Notes: generated by a model from the letters alone, not told the origin. A stretch of 64,000 nucleotides of DNA from Marinihelvus sp036351115 (GCA_036351115.1 JAZBOL010000006.1:19358-83357); one strand, 5' to 3'; positions 1-8,637 are shown, counted from the stretch's first letter. A program made the numbers and translations.

Positions 1-693
1 GACATCGACACGGATGGGGTCGACATCGATTTCGTGCTGCTCGACGGGGCGCCGTTCCTGGAAATTGTCCACCAGGTCAAACGCGGCCAGCACGACCTGG
101 TGATCAAGAATTCCGAGCCTGGAGGGCTGTCCGACACCAGCTTCGGGGCGAATGACATGCACCTCATGCGCCAATGTCCCTGCCCGCTATGGATCGCCCG
201 TTCCGATGGTTTTGGCAGCCACCGCGCAATCGTGGCGGCGCTGGACGTGGATCCGAACGTGCCGGCCAATGACGAGCTCAACGAGTTGGTGCTGGATCTC
301 GCGACGTCCCTCGCGCGGCAAAGCGGCTGTGGTGTTCATGTCGTGCATGGCGTGTGGATGCCCGGCGAACGGACGATGCGGGGATTGAACCCGGAAACGG
401 ATGAACCGCTGGCGCAGCAGCACCAGGATCGGAGAGCCCTGCTGACGGATCTTCTGGCCCAGCGGAACCTCGACTGCCTCGATCTCCAGGTGCACCTCGA
501 GCATGCGCGACCGGCTGACTATGTGCTGGACGTGGCCTCCCGGGTCGGCGCCGACCTGGTGGTCCTGGGGACCGTGGCCCGGACCGGAGTACCCGGATTC
601 CTCATCGGAAACACGGCGGAGCGGATCCTGTCGCGCTTGCGCTGCTCCGCCCTGGCGGTTAAGCCCGCCGGGTTCCTGACCCCCGTCACCTAG
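1..693 (+). CDS. Universal stress protein, UspE-like (5' truncated by window edge)
   Basis: The reading frame is open from base 1, so the N-terminus lies outside the window; the first in-window GTG (34) is probably internal. The visible 230 residues hold the end of one Usp domain and one full Usp domain. The C-terminal stretch has the nucleotide-binding Usp signature (GTVARTGVPGFLIGNTAERI) followed by a short strand ending in AVKP. A tandem arrangement of about 300 residues resembles UspE, a cytoplasmic stress protein. There is no sequence link to photosynthesis; it marks the left flank of the cluster. The family is clear; the exact paralogue is not. Confidence 0.8.
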   Translation, partial: DIDTDGVDIDFVLLDGAPFLEIVHQVKRGQHDLVIKNSEPGGLSDTSFGANDMHLMRQCPCPLWIARSDGFGSHRAIVAALDVDPNVPANDELNELVLDLATSLARQSGCGVHVVHGVWMPGERTMRGLNPETDEPLAQQHQDRRALLTDLLAQRNLDCLDLQVHLEHARPADYVLDVASRVGADLVVLGTVARTGVPGFLIGNTAERILSRLRCSALAVKPAGFLTPVT

Positions 694-805
694 CGGTCTC
701 CGGAGTGCTGCCCGCCCGTGGCGGAGAGACCGAACCGGCAGGAATCACCAGGCGCTGGCCATAGACTTAGCAGCGGCTTCACGCGGCGCGACGTACCGTG
801 GCGCC

Positions 806-1228
806 ATGAAAAACTTGCTCGTCTACGGTGCCAGTCTCCTGGCCTTCATTGCGATCGATATCGTATGGATCAATCTCGTGGTGCTCGGCGCCTATGAACA
901 GGACGTTGGACACCTCATCATCGACCAGCCGCGCATCGGTGCGGCGGTGGGCTTTTACCTGCTGTACGTGGCCGGCCTCGTCCTCCTCGGCGTGCGGCCG
1001 GCGCTGCGCGCGGGCAAGGCTTCCGTGGCCTGGCTGAACGGCGCGGTGCTGGGCGCTTTCGCCTATGGAACCTACGCCCTGACGAACTACGCCATGTTCG
1101 GTCCCTGGACCTGGCATCTCGTCTGGACGGATATGCTCTGGGGCGTTGTCCTGAGCAGCGTGGTGACGGCGATCGGTTACGCCGTGGGACGCCGGACCGG
1201 CCAGGCGGCCGAATGGCAGACCGCCTAG
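806..1228 (+). CDS. DUF2177 family small membrane protein
   Basis: This 140-residue protein is almost entirely hydrophobic, with about four membrane segments. It starts MKNLLVYGASLLAFIAIDIV and carries the family-typical stretch YGTYALTNYAMFGPWTW followed by DMLWG. DUF2177 proteins are uncharacterised inner-membrane proteins common in proteobacteria. The gene runs toward bchJ and overlaps its end by 4 bases, so it is not co-transcribed with it. No function is claimed. Confidence 0.75.
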   Translation: MKNLLVYGASLLAFIAIDIVWINLVVLGAYEQDVGHLIIDQPRIGAAVGFYLLYVAGLVLLGVRPALRAGKASVAWLNGAVLGAFAYGTYALTNYAMFGPWTWHLVWTDMLWGVVLSSVVTAIGYAVGRRTGQAAEWQTA

Positions 1229-1842
1229 GGCAGGCGCAGTTCGAACCGGCAGCAATCCCCGGTGCGCGCCTCGCAAGAGGGGTGGCGCAGCACGGCCTTG
1301 CGCGACACCAGCCGCCGAAACAGGGTTTCCAGCACGCCGGCGTGCCAGGCGCAGCCCGGCGTCGCCAGCGGGTTATGTTCGATTTCCAGGGTGGCGGTCC
1401 TGCCGGTCAGGTGCACACGGCACGATCCGCTGCCGGCGAACGTCCAGGCGTGCCGCTGGATCGCCGCGAGGAGCAGCTTCGCTGCGGGGCGGGGCGGCAG
1501 GACACGCAGCAGGCCCCGCGCGAAGCCCGGAATGCGATTCGCCATGACGTAGGCGGCCGTGCCGGCGCCCGCGTCCCTGAGTACGGCGTCCGCTCGCTCC
1601 GGATCGAGAAACTCCCGCGTCGCCCCAAACAGGCGCCGCGCCTCCTCCTGCGGCACCATGGCCAGGGGAGGCGTCGCCAGATAGCGGCTGAGGCCGGCCC
1701 GGCGAAACACGTCCCCGAGCAACCGGTCGCCGCCTGCCGCACGCAGGGGGTCGACCAGTTGCAACACCGCGTTGGGACCGACCACGCCTCGCCGCGCCTC
1801 GACGCCGGGCAGGGTGACGCTGCTGGCGGTTTGCAGGCTCAC
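1225..1842 (-). CDS. bchJ: BchJ, V4R-domain protein linked to 8-vinyl reduction / bacteriochlorophyll synthesis
   Basis: The 205-residue protein matches BchJ. It has an N-terminal helical region and a C-terminal V4R (4-vinyl reductase, small-ligand binding) domain ending in the Cys-rich motif HPSCEARTGDCCRFELRLP. BchJ was originally named 8-vinyl (old 4-vinyl) reductase. Later work assigned the main reductase activity to BciA/BciB/COR and proposed that BchJ delivers a substrate to Mg-chelatase or assists it. It lies 30 bases downstream of bchE on the same strand, probably one transcript. A separate bciA exists at 14921-15940, so BchJ is unlikely to be the only vinyl-reduction factor. Confidence 0.88.
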   Translation of the reverse strand: MSLQTASSVTLPGVEARRGVVGPNAVLQLVDPLRAAGGDRLLGDVFRRAGLSRYLATPPLAMVPQEEARRLFGATREFLDPERADAVLRDAGAGTAAYVMANRIPGFARGLLRVLPPRPAAKLLLAAIQRHAWTFAGSGSCRVHLTGRTATLEIEHNPLATPGCAWHAGVLETLFRRLVSRKAVLRHPSCEARTGDCCRFELRLP

Positions 1843-1872
1843 GGCGTTTCCGGCCGAACGGGCATGGAGAAA

Positions 1873-3507
1873 TCAGGCATGGGCATCCTCAGCCTGGGCG
1901 GCCTCGGGTAGCTGCTCCCGCCCACCGCCACAGACCCGGATCTCCAGGCCCTCGGATTGGGCCCGCTCCTGGCGCTTGCGGTCGGCGCGCTCCTGGGCGG
2001 ACTCCCAGTCCTGGGCCGGGCGATAGTCCTGGCGCCGGGAGTGGTCGAAGCGGAAGTTCACCTTGTCCTTGGACTGCGGTCCCCAGTAGTTCACCTTCCC
2101 CAGGTCGTAGAATTTCCGCTGGAAGCCGGCCTTGGCGAAAGCCTTGAGACAGCCGAGCAGGTAGCGCCGGCGGTAACCGCTGCCTCGCCAGGGATAGTGG
2201 AACAGGGCCTTCTTGGAGTAGAAGCGCCGATAGTTGTTCATGACCCGGTCGAGCAGCTCGGCCCGATCCATGGCTTCGGGTTTCATGATCGGCGTGACGA
2301 AGTTGTACTTCTCGAAGTCGAAAACCTCCACCTTGTCACCGAGTTCCTTGAACAGGGGCGTGAAGGGCCAGGGCGTGTACATGGCCCAGTTGGCCAGGTC
2401 CGGCTGCCAGTCCCAGGCCATGCGGTAGGTCTCTTCCAGCGTTTCCGCCGTCTCGTTCTCGAGGCCGACGATGAACTGCGCCTCCACGAAGATGTCCGCC
2501 TCGCGAAGCAGCTGGATGGCCAGCTTGTTTTCCTCGACGCGCGTTTCCTTGTTGAAGCGGTCGAGTTTCATCTGCGCCGCGGCCTCCGTGCCCAGGGAGA
2601 CGTGCACCAGGCCGGCCTTGCGATAAAAGGACAGCAGCTCCTTGTCGCGCATGATGTCCGTCACGCGGGTGTTGATGCCCCACTGCACCCTGTCCGGCAG
2701 GTCGCGGTCGATCAGCTCCTGGCAGAAGGTGATGAATTTCTTCCGGTTGATGGTCGGCTCCTCGTCCGCGAGGATGAAAAAGCCCACGTCCTGCTCATTG
2801 ACCAGTTTCTCGATCTCGTCCACCACCTTGATCGGATCACGGACGCGGTAATCGCGCCAGAACTTCCACTGGGAGCAGAAGGAGCAGGTGAAGGGGCAGC
2901 CCCGGGCCATGTTCGGGATGGCCACGCGCTTGTTGAGGGGCACGTAGATGTACTTTTCCCATTCGAGCAGCGACCAGTCCGGATCAATGCCGTCGAGGTC
3001 CTTGACCGTTGGTGCGGCTTCGTTGGCCACGATTTCGCTGCCGTTGCGGTAGGCGAGGCCCTTGATGCGCGGGCGGTCTTCGGGCCAGCGGCCCGCGTCG
3101 ATGGCCTGTACCAGCTCGAGCATGATTTCCTCGCCCTCGCCCCGGACGATCACGTCCACGTCCTGCGCCTCGGCGAGGACCTGCTGGTACATGAAGGTCG
3201 CGTGGATGCCGCCCAGCACGGTGACCACCGAGGGGTCGACCTGCTTGGCGATCGCGGCAATTTCCTCCGCCTTGTAGATGGACGGCGTGATCGCCGTCGT
3301 CCCGACGACGTCCGGCTTGAGCTCCTCGAAACGCTTCGCCAGGGCCTCGTTGTCGAGGTCGTTGGTCATGGCGTCGATGAAGTGGATGTCGGTGTAGCCC
3401 GCCTTCTTCAGGGGGCCGGCGATGTAGGCCACCCAGGCCGGGGGCCAGTTACCGGCGATCTCGGCGCCGCCGGAGTGGTAGTTGGGATGAACGAGGACGA
3501 TGCGCAT
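1873..3507 (-). CDS. bchE: BchE, anaerobic Mg-protoporphyrin IX monomethyl ester oxidative cyclase
   Basis: BchE builds ring E of bacteriochlorophyll using water-derived oxygen, with radical SAM chemistry, a [4Fe-4S] cluster and cobalamin. The 544-residue protein has an N-terminal B12-binding Rossmann domain (residues ~1-140) and a radical SAM core whose CxxxCxxC cluster motif is C204, C208, C211 (GCPFTCSFC). A basic C-terminal tail follows. The ATG at 3507 has a strong ribosome site (AGGAG about 7 bases upstream). It leads a bchE-bchJ unit. An FNR-like palindrome centred about 41.5 bases before a plausible transcription start implies anaerobic induction. The window also encodes the aerobic isozyme AcsF, so this strain can make the ring under both regimes. 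Confidence 0.96.
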   Translation of the reverse strand: MRIVLVHPNYHSGGAEIAGNWPPAWVAYIAGPLKKAGYTDIHFIDAMTNDLDNEALAKRFEELKPDVVGTTAITPSIYKAEEIAAIAKQVDPSVVTVLGGIHATFMYQQVLAEAQDVDVIVRGEGEEIMLELVQAIDAGRWPEDRPRIKGLAYRNGSEIVANEAAPTVKDLDGIDPDWSLLEWEKYIYVPLNKRVAIPNMARGCPFTCSFCSQWKFWRDYRVRDPIKVVDEIEKLVNEQDVGFFILADEEPTINRKKFITFCQELIDRDLPDRVQWGINTRVTDIMRDKELLSFYRKAGLVHVSLGTEAAAQMKLDRFNKETRVEENKLAIQLLREADIFVEAQFIVGLENETAETLEETYRMAWDWQPDLANWAMYTPWPFTPLFKELGDKVEVFDFEKYNFVTPIMKPEAMDRAELLDRVMNNYRRFYSKKALFHYPWRGSGYRRRYLLGCLKAFAKAGFQRKFYDLGKVNYWGPQSKDKVNFRFDHSRRQDYRPAQDWESAQERADRKRQERAQSEGLEIRVCGGGREQLPEAAQAEDAHA

Positions 3508-3558
3508 GGTTTTCTCCTGTGACGCCCATCACCCTACGGCTTAGGTCGTCAGGAGAAA

Positions 3559-3572
3559 TTGACACCCGTCAA
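3559..3572 (-). promoter_or_regulatory. FNR/Anr-type box in the bchE promoter
   Basis: TTGACACCCGTCAA is a perfect 5-4-5 inverted repeat that fits the FNR/Anr/FixK consensus (TTGAT-N4-ATCAA) with T-to-C at the inner position of each arm. It lies about 52-65 bases upstream of the bchE ATG. A weak -10 candidate (TAGGGT on the minus strand, 3531-3536) puts the start near 3524, with the box centre at about -41.5, the class II activator position. The box and spacing are seen in the sequence; the regulator is inferred. Confidence 0.6.
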
Positions 3573-3590
3573 GTAAGGCGCAGGTGACGG

Positions 3591-4310
3591 TCAGCGCCGG
3601 GCGCGATGAATGCAGGCGATCCCCAGGGAGACGTTGCGATAGCTGACGTCCTTGAATCCGGCTTCCCGGAGCAACCGGGCGAAGGCCTCCTGGTCCGGGA
3701 AGCGCCGGATCGATTCCACCAGGTACTGGTAGGCGGCCGGTTCCGCCGCCACCCAGGCGCCGAGGCGGGGAATGACCCAGTAGGAATAGGCGTCGTAAAA
3801 CGGGCGGAACCCCGCCAGGGGGCGGGAGAATTCCAGGCAGGCGAAGATCCCGTTGGGCTTCAGCACCCGGTGCGCTTCCGCCAGGGCGCGGCGCAGGTGG
3901 GTGACGTTACGCAGACCGAAGGCGACGGTCAGGGCACTCACGGAGCCGGTGGGGAAGGGCAGGTGTTCCCCTTCGCCGGCCACCCAGGCGAGCGGAGCCT
4001 CGGCGTGGCGGTCACGGCCGACCTCCATCATCTCGATGCTCGGGTCGCAAACCACGACCTGCCGCGCCGGTTGCTTCGCGGCGAGGACCGCCACGTCCCC
4101 GGTCCCGCCCGCGAGGTCCACGAACAGTCCGCTGTCCGGCAAATCCCTGACGAAGGAACGCTTCCACGCCCGGTGAATCCCGAAACTCATCATGTCATTC
4201 ATGAGGTCGTAGCGCCGGGCGACCCGGTTGAACAGGTCACGGATGCGCTGTTGCCGCTCCTCCGGAGAGACGGCCTCGTCGCCGAAGCTTTCGTCGATGT
4301 CGTGTTTCAC
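3591..4310 (-). CDS. ubiE: UbiE/MenG quinone C-methyltransferase
   Basis: This SAM-dependent enzyme methylates demethylmenaquinone (MenG role) and/or the benzoquinol intermediate of ubiquinone synthesis (UbiE role). The 239-residue protein has the UbiE/COQ5 pattern: RVARRYDLMNDMMSFGIHR, motif I VDLAGGTGD (residues 64-72), FGLRNV, and a C-terminal RNVSLGIACIHRA. I chose the GTG at 4310 because GTGA overlaps the stop of the upstream receptor gene (4-base coupling) and the family N-terminus begins there; a longer frame reaches 4343. It is the last gene of menA-BASS-TonB receptor-ubiE, which points to menaquinone methylation. A dual role is equally possible. Confidence 0.93.
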   Translation of the reverse strand: MKHDIDESFGDEAVSPEERQQRIRDLFNRVARRYDLMNDMMSFGIHRAWKRSFVRDLPDSGLFVDLAGGTGDVAVLAAKQPARQVVVCDPSIEMMEVGRDRHAEAPLAWVAGEGEHLPFPTGSVSALTVAFGLRNVTHLRRALAEAHRVLKPNGIFACLEFSRPLAGFRPFYDAYSYWVIPRLGAWVAAEPAAYQYLVESIRRFPDQEAFARLLREAGFKDVSYRNVSLGIACIHRARR

Positions 4311-6727
4311 GGGTCGAAGCGGTAACGGACGATGAACTCCCACTGGCGCGGCCGCGACCAGACCTGCTCGACGTAGGCCGCCGCCGTGTCGAAAGCGGAA
4401 TTGCCCGTCACCAGCCAGGTCTCGTCGAGGAGGTTCCGCACGGCCGCCACCAGCTGCCAGCGATCACCGGGCAGGTCCCAGGACAGGGAACCGTTGACCT
4501 CGGTGTAGGGGTCCTGGCGGATCTGCACGGAATTCACCGCGTCGTTCCAGGTTTCGTCCACCCAGCCGATGTCCAGGACGGAAGTCAGCCGCCCGCCGTT
4601 CCCGAAGCCCAGGAGATGCTCCATGCCGAGGTTGGCGGTCCAGTCCGGTGCGTTGACGAGCGCGTTGTCGAGGCGGACGCCCGAGGCCTGGGCCGAGTCC
4701 GACAGGTCGCGGTAGCGCCCATCGAGATGACCGACCGCCAGGCGCAGGTCCAGCGCCCCGGTGACCGCCCATGCCGCCTCCAGTTCGCCGCCGCGAATCC
4801 GGGCCCGGCCCGCGTTCACCGTCAGCGGATTGAAGGTCTCCCGGACGATGATTTGCAGGTCGTCATAGTCGGCCTCGAACAGGGCGAGTTGCCAGCGCAG
4901 CCGTCCCGCCAGGGCCGCACCCTTGGCGCCGATTTCCACGCTGTCCACTTCCTCCGGCCCGAAGATGCTGGGCAGGCCATCCGGCGTGGGGCCGGTGAAG
5001 CGCTGGTCGAAGCCGCCGCTCTTGTACCCCGTGCTGTAGGTGGCGTAGGCCATCAGCCGGGCGGAAAACCGGTAGCGCAGATCGAGGCTGACGTCCGTGT
5101 GATCGAAGCGGACAGCGCTCGTCTGGAGGTTCAGCAGGCGGGTGCCGGCGGGCAGGGGCCCGGTCGGCCCGAGGTACTGGCCCGCGAGCTCGGGCCAGGT
5201 GTTCGGGAAAAACCCGGGGACACCGCCCATGGAGGCATCGCCCTGGGAAAACTGGTCCGGCAGGAACTGCTTGCGGTCCTGGGTGTAACGCAGGCCCAGG
5301 GAGGCCGACAATCGTTCCGTCAGGTCCAGGGTGCCGTGGCCGAAGACGGCCCAGGAGCGGTTGTCGTATTCACCTCCGCTCCGGATCGCCCCGCCGGGCA
5401 GGGTGACGTCCACGGCGTTGAACCCGTCTTCCTGCAGGCCGTAGAGGCCGGCGACCCCCTGCACCCGTCCGCCGGCGTCGAAGCGCAACTGGAATTCCTG
5501 GCTGAGCTGGTCGTGCTCGTAATCATCCCGGGTGGCGAAAATGTTCGCCGGGGTGTTGTCTCCGTCCCGGGACGTGAACATGTCCAGGGTGCGGTAGCCG
5601 GTGGTGGACAGCCACTGCCAGGCGTCTCCGAGATCCGCGTCCAGTTCGAGCGTGAGGCCGCCGCTGTCGAGCACCGAGGCCAGGGGGTAGGTGCCTTCGG
5701 ACACGAAGGGGCCGGGGACCGAGGTGGCGCCGAAGCAACCGGGTGCGCTGCCGCTGGGCACGCCGGGCGGGGGAAAGGTCGGCGGGCCGCCGGACGGTGT
5801 CGCATCGAAGCGGGGATTGATGTGCACGGCCTCGCAGGACGCCAGCACTCCGTTGCCGAAGGTGGCGAAGGGCTGGCGGTCATTGACCCCGCCGGAGACC
5901 ACCGGCGCGCCGTTCTCGTCGATCCCGCCGATGTCCGCCACGAGAAACAGGGAGAACCGGTCGTCCGGGGTCCATTGCAGGGCCGCGCGGACACCCCAGC
6001 GATCGCGGTCGCCCGTGTCCAGGCCGTCGGTCCGGCGCGTCACGTAGCCGTCCTGCCGTTCGGCATAGGCCACCCCGTTGACCGCCAGGTCCGGCGACAG
6101 GGGCTGATTGAATTTCGCGGTGAACGCGCGAAGGTTGTCGGTGCCCAGCCGCAACTCCAGGTCACCGGCTCGCCGGTCCGTGTCCGGCCGGCGGGTGTGA
6201 ACCTTGATCGCACCGCCGATGGCGTTGCGTCCGAAGAGGGTGCCCTGGGGGCCGCGCAGGACTTCCACGCGGTCGATATCGACGAGGTCGAGCACGTTGC
6301 CGGGCGCCCGGGCGAGGTAAACGCCGTCCAGGTAGAGCGCCACCCCGGGATCCGTCACCGGCGTGAAGTCGCTCTGGCCGATGCCGCGGATGAACATCTG
6401 CCCGACGGAACTCGACCCGGACGATGGAGCCACGGGCTTGAACACGAGGTTGGGCACCAGGGTGCCCAGCTGGTCTGCCCGGTAGACCTGCTGAAGGCGC
6501 AGCGCTTCGCCCTGCAGCGCGCTGACGGACACCGGGACGTCCTGGAGCGTTTCCACGCGGCGCCGGGCGGTGACGAGCACTTCCTCGATCTCGTCCCGGG
6601 GCCGCTGCACCGGCAGGGCATCGCTGCCGGGCGCCGAGGCCCGGGTCATGTCCGTCGTGGTGGCCTGATGCGCCGCGACAGTCGAGGCGACGGTCGAGGC
6701 CAGGGCCAGCGTCAGGAGCCCGCTCAT
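4307..6727 (-). CDS. TonB-dependent outer-membrane receptor (substrate unknown)
   Basis: The 806-residue protein starts at the ATG at 6727, which shares ATGA with the stop of the upstream transporter gene. It has a short signal-like N-terminus (MSGLLTLALASTVASTVAA), a TonB box (EEVLVTARR, residues ~45-55), a plug domain with the signature VEVLRGPQGTLFGRNAIGGA, and a 22-strand beta-barrel ending in FIVRYRFDP. It is of the large uncharacterised receptor class common in proteobacteria that take up aromatic or terpenoid compounds, not a clear siderophore or B12 receptor. Its position between an inner-membrane BASS carrier and ubiE, coupled on both sides by 4-base overlaps, suggests a shared substrate route with MenA/UbiE. 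Confidence 0.9.
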   Translation of the reverse strand: MSGLLTLALASTVASTVAAHQATTTDMTRASAPGSDALPVQRPRDEIEEVLVTARRRVETLQDVPVSVSALQGEALRLQQVYRADQLGTLVPNLVFKPVAPSSGSSSVGQMFIRGIGQSDFTPVTDPGVALYLDGVYLARAPGNVLDLVDIDRVEVLRGPQGTLFGRNAIGGAIKVHTRRPDTDRRAGDLELRLGTDNLRAFTAKFNQPLSPDLAVNGVAYAERQDGYVTRRTDGLDTGDRDRWGVRAALQWTPDDRFSLFLVADIGGIDENGAPVVSGGVNDRQPFATFGNGVLASCEAVHINPRFDATPSGGPPTFPPPGVPSGSAPGCFGATSVPGPFVSEGTYPLASVLDSGGLTLELDADLGDAWQWLSTTGYRTLDMFTSRDGDNTPANIFATRDDYEHDQLSQEFQLRFDAGGRVQGVAGLYGLQEDGFNAVDVTLPGGAIRSGGEYDNRSWAVFGHGTLDLTERLSASLGLRYTQDRKQFLPDQFSQGDASMGGVPGFFPNTWPELAGQYLGPTGPLPAGTRLLNLQTSAVRFDHTDVSLDLRYRFSARLMAYATYSTGYKSGGFDQRFTGPTPDGLPSIFGPEEVDSVEIGAKGAALAGRLRWQLALFEADYDDLQIIVRETFNPLTVNAGRARIRGGELEAAWAVTGALDLRLAVGHLDGRYRDLSDSAQASGVRLDNALVNAPDWTANLGMEHLLGFGNGGRLTSVLDIGWVDETWNDAVNSVQIRQDPYTEVNGSLSWDLPGDRWQLVAAVRNLLDETWLVTGNSAFDTAAAYVEQVWSRPRQWEFIVRYRFDP

Positions 6728-7578
6728 GCGGTACTTCGCGCCGGCTGGAAGGAACGCCAGGCAATCAGCGCCAGCGCCGTCACGTTCATGAGCAGGGCGT
6801 ACACCACGCTGGGAACGGCGAAGGCGGGCTCGGCGAGCAGGCTCAGGGCCAGGGTGATGCCCAGGGCGCTGTTCTGCATGCCGCACTCCACGGTCAGGGC
6901 GATGCGGCCACGCGTGGAGACCCGCGCCACGGCCCCGAGGATGAAACCGGTGCCCATGGTGATGAGATTCAGGGCCAGGCAGGCCGGTGCGAGCACGGGG
7001 AACTCGGCGCTGATGGCGGGCCACTGGACAAAAAAGGTGTGCAGCACGATCAGGGCGAAGATCCCCGTGGCGAGGCGCTGGACGAGTTGCCGTGTACGCA
7101 GCGTCACCCGCTCCGTCTCCTTGAGCCACAGGCCGAGGCCCACCGGCAACAGCGTGACCAGGACCAGTCCGCCCGCGAGCTGGCCCGTGGGCGCCCGAAC
7201 GGTGCTGGACTCGCCCATGAAAACCGTGAGGGCAAGGCCCACGACCACGGGCACCGTGACGACGGCCAGCAGGCTGGTCAGGGCGGACAGGCTGATGCTC
7301 AGGGCCGTTTCCCCGCGGGCGAGGTGGGTAATCATGCCCGCGGTGACGCCGCCGGGGCAGGCGGCAAGCACCATCAGGCCGACGGCAGCCTCCGGCGAAA
7401 GCCGCAGGGCCTTGGCCAGCAGAAAGGCCGTCAACGGCAGCAGCACGATCTGCGCCAGCAGCCCCAGCAGCAGCGCCCGCGGCTTGCGCAGGGCGCTGCG
7501 GAAGTCATCCAGGCCCAGCCCGAGTCCGAGGGCGAACATGATGAAGCCCAGTCCGAGCGGCAGGAGCAGCGAAATCAT
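6724..7578 (-). CDS. Bile acid:Na+ symporter (BASS) family transporter
   Basis: The 284-residue protein is an integral inner-membrane carrier with about 9-10 helices. It carries the BASS patterns VLAACPGGVTAGMITHLARG and GMQNSALGITLAL. Characterised BASS proteins move organic anions (bile salts, pantoate, 2-keto acids, pyruvate) with sodium. The gene starts 36 bases after menA and overlaps the TonB receptor gene by ATGA, so translation is probably coupled. The natural candidate cargo in this context is an aromatic carboxylate such as a naphthoate quinone precursor, but that is inference from neighbours only. Confidence 0.88.
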   Translation of the reverse strand: MISLLLPLGLGFIMFALGLGLGLDDFRSALRKPRALLLGLLAQIVLLPLTAFLLAKALRLSPEAAVGLMVLAACPGGVTAGMITHLARGETALSISLSALTSLLAVVTVPVVVGLALTVFMGESSTVRAPTGQLAGGLVLVTLLPVGLGLWLKETERVTLRTRQLVQRLATGIFALIVLHTFFVQWPAISAEFPVLAPACLALNLITMGTGFILGAVARVSTRGRIALTVECGMQNSALGITLALSLLAEPAFAVPSVVYALLMNVTALALIAWRSFQPARSTA

Positions 7579-7614
7579 GCGTGGGATTGATCGAGGAACA
7601 TGGATTCCTCCCCT

Positions 7615-8562
7615 TCAGGAACTCACGAGGATCAGGTTAAGGGTCAGCAGGCCGCCGAGCAACAATTGGGCGGTTGCCGTGAGCCCCATCTGGCGATTCA
7701 TCGCCGCGCCGGCCTGCTGGGCGCCGGCCCGCCAGGCCAGCCAGGCGCAGTAGGGCAGGGCGATCCATCCCAGGCCGACGCCGGTTGCCCCGAGGGCCAG
7801 GCCGAGCACCAGGAAAGGCAGCAGCATGAAGACCCCGTAGGCCAGCAGGGCGCGCTTCCGGCCCAGCAGGATCGCGAGGGTTCGGCGGCCGGCCAGCGTG
7901 TCGGCCTCCCGGTCGCGGATGTTGTTCATGATCAGGACCGCGGCGGCGTGCAAACCCAGCGCCAGGCCGGTCAGCCAGGCTTCCGGCGCCACCCGGTCCG
8001 CCTGGAGGTAAAAGGTGCCCACCACCGCCGCGATGCCGAAAAACGCGACGACGAAGAGTTCCCCGAAGGGTGTGTGGGACAGGGGAACGGGACCGCCGGA
8101 GTACGCCCAGCCCGCCAGCAGGGCTGCCAGCCCGAGGGCCAGGATGGGCCAGCCACCCACGAGGACCAGCAGCACGCCGGCAAGCAGGGCGAGGGCGAAG
8201 AGCAGGAAGGCGCTGCGTTTCACCGTGTGGGAGGTGGCCAGGCCGGCGCCCGTGATGCGCTGGGGGCCGAGCCGGTCCGGTCCGTCATTGCCACGCCCGG
8301 CATCCTCGGCGTCGTTCAGCAAGTTGGTCGCGGCCTGGATCAGCAATGCCGCCAGCAGGGTCACGGCAAGGACGGCGCCGTTCAGCTGGGCGCCCTGCCA
8401 CATCGCGAGTGCCGCACCGACGAGCACGGGTACCGCGGCCAGGGACAGGGTGCGCGGCCGAATCGCCTGCCACCACAGGCGCGGTGCCAGCACGATCACG
8501 GCACCGCCGTCCTGTCGGTGCAGTCTCGTCGATGAGGTCTTGTCGATGGGGCCCTGGTCCAC
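7615..8562 (-). CDS. menA: MenA, 1,4-dihydroxy-2-naphthoate polyprenyltransferase (UbiA superfamily)
   Basis: MenA attaches the isoprenoid tail to 1,4-dihydroxy-2-naphthoate, giving demethylmenaquinone at the inner membrane. The 315-residue protein has the MenA-type N-terminus (WWQAIRPRTLSLAAVPVLVG), the first Asp-rich motif NLLNDAEDAGRGNDGPDRLG (residues ~80-99) and a second NNIRDREADTLAGRRTLA. These differ from the BchG motifs at 52044-52949. About 22 extra residues precede the conserved start, so a later start is possible. It is the first gene of menA-BASS-TonB receptor-ubiE. None of menF, D, H, C, E or B lies in the window. Confidence 0.88.
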   Translation of the reverse strand: MDQGPIDKTSSTRLHRQDGGAVIVLAPRLWWQAIRPRTLSLAAVPVLVGAALAMWQGAQLNGAVLAVTLLAALLIQAATNLLNDAEDAGRGNDGPDRLGPQRITGAGLATSHTVKRSAFLLFALALLAGVLLVLVGGWPILALGLAALLAGWAYSGGPVPLSHTPFGELFVVAFFGIAAVVGTFYLQADRVAPEAWLTGLALGLHAAAVLIMNNIRDREADTLAGRRTLAILLGRKRALLAYGVFMLLPFLVLGLALGATGVGLGWIALPYCAWLAWRAGAQQAGAAMNRQMGLTATAQLLLGGLLTLNLILVSS

Positions 8563-8637
8563 GGGGCTATTCCTTGACCGCCTTTTGCCAGCCCCCGAGT
8601 TTAGGGGCGTTGGCGGGGCGGGTCACCCCCGGAGCGG

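Noticed and set aside
1957..3522. A 521-codon plus-strand frame
   Set aside because: It is antisense to bchE and shows no recognisable protein pattern.
3508..3540. A possible PpsR box near bchE
   Set aside because: TGTGACGCCCATCACC lacks the second ACA arm and the AAAGTT core seen at the other promoters.
6728..7129. Upstream extension of the TonB receptor frame
   Set aside because: The added 134 residues lie inside the BASS gene in another frame, have no signal-peptide character, and the ATGA overlap gives a better start at 6727.
4616..7753. A very long open frame (about 1045 codons) on the plus strand
   Set aside because: It is antisense to the TonB receptor and BASS genes, has no family-like motifs and is rich in Arg, Gly, Val and Pro, as expected from the opposite strand of GC-rich genes.
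7615..8562. Reading the UbiA-family gene as a second BchG or as UbiA
   Set aside because: The N-terminal RPRTL pattern and Asp-rich motif fit MenA, and the operon partner is ubiE/menG; BchG is clearly at 52044-52949.
8563..8637. Imperfect hairpin between sfsA and menA as a terminator
   Set aside because: The stem is interrupted and has no T-run, so I cannot claim it separates the two genes.
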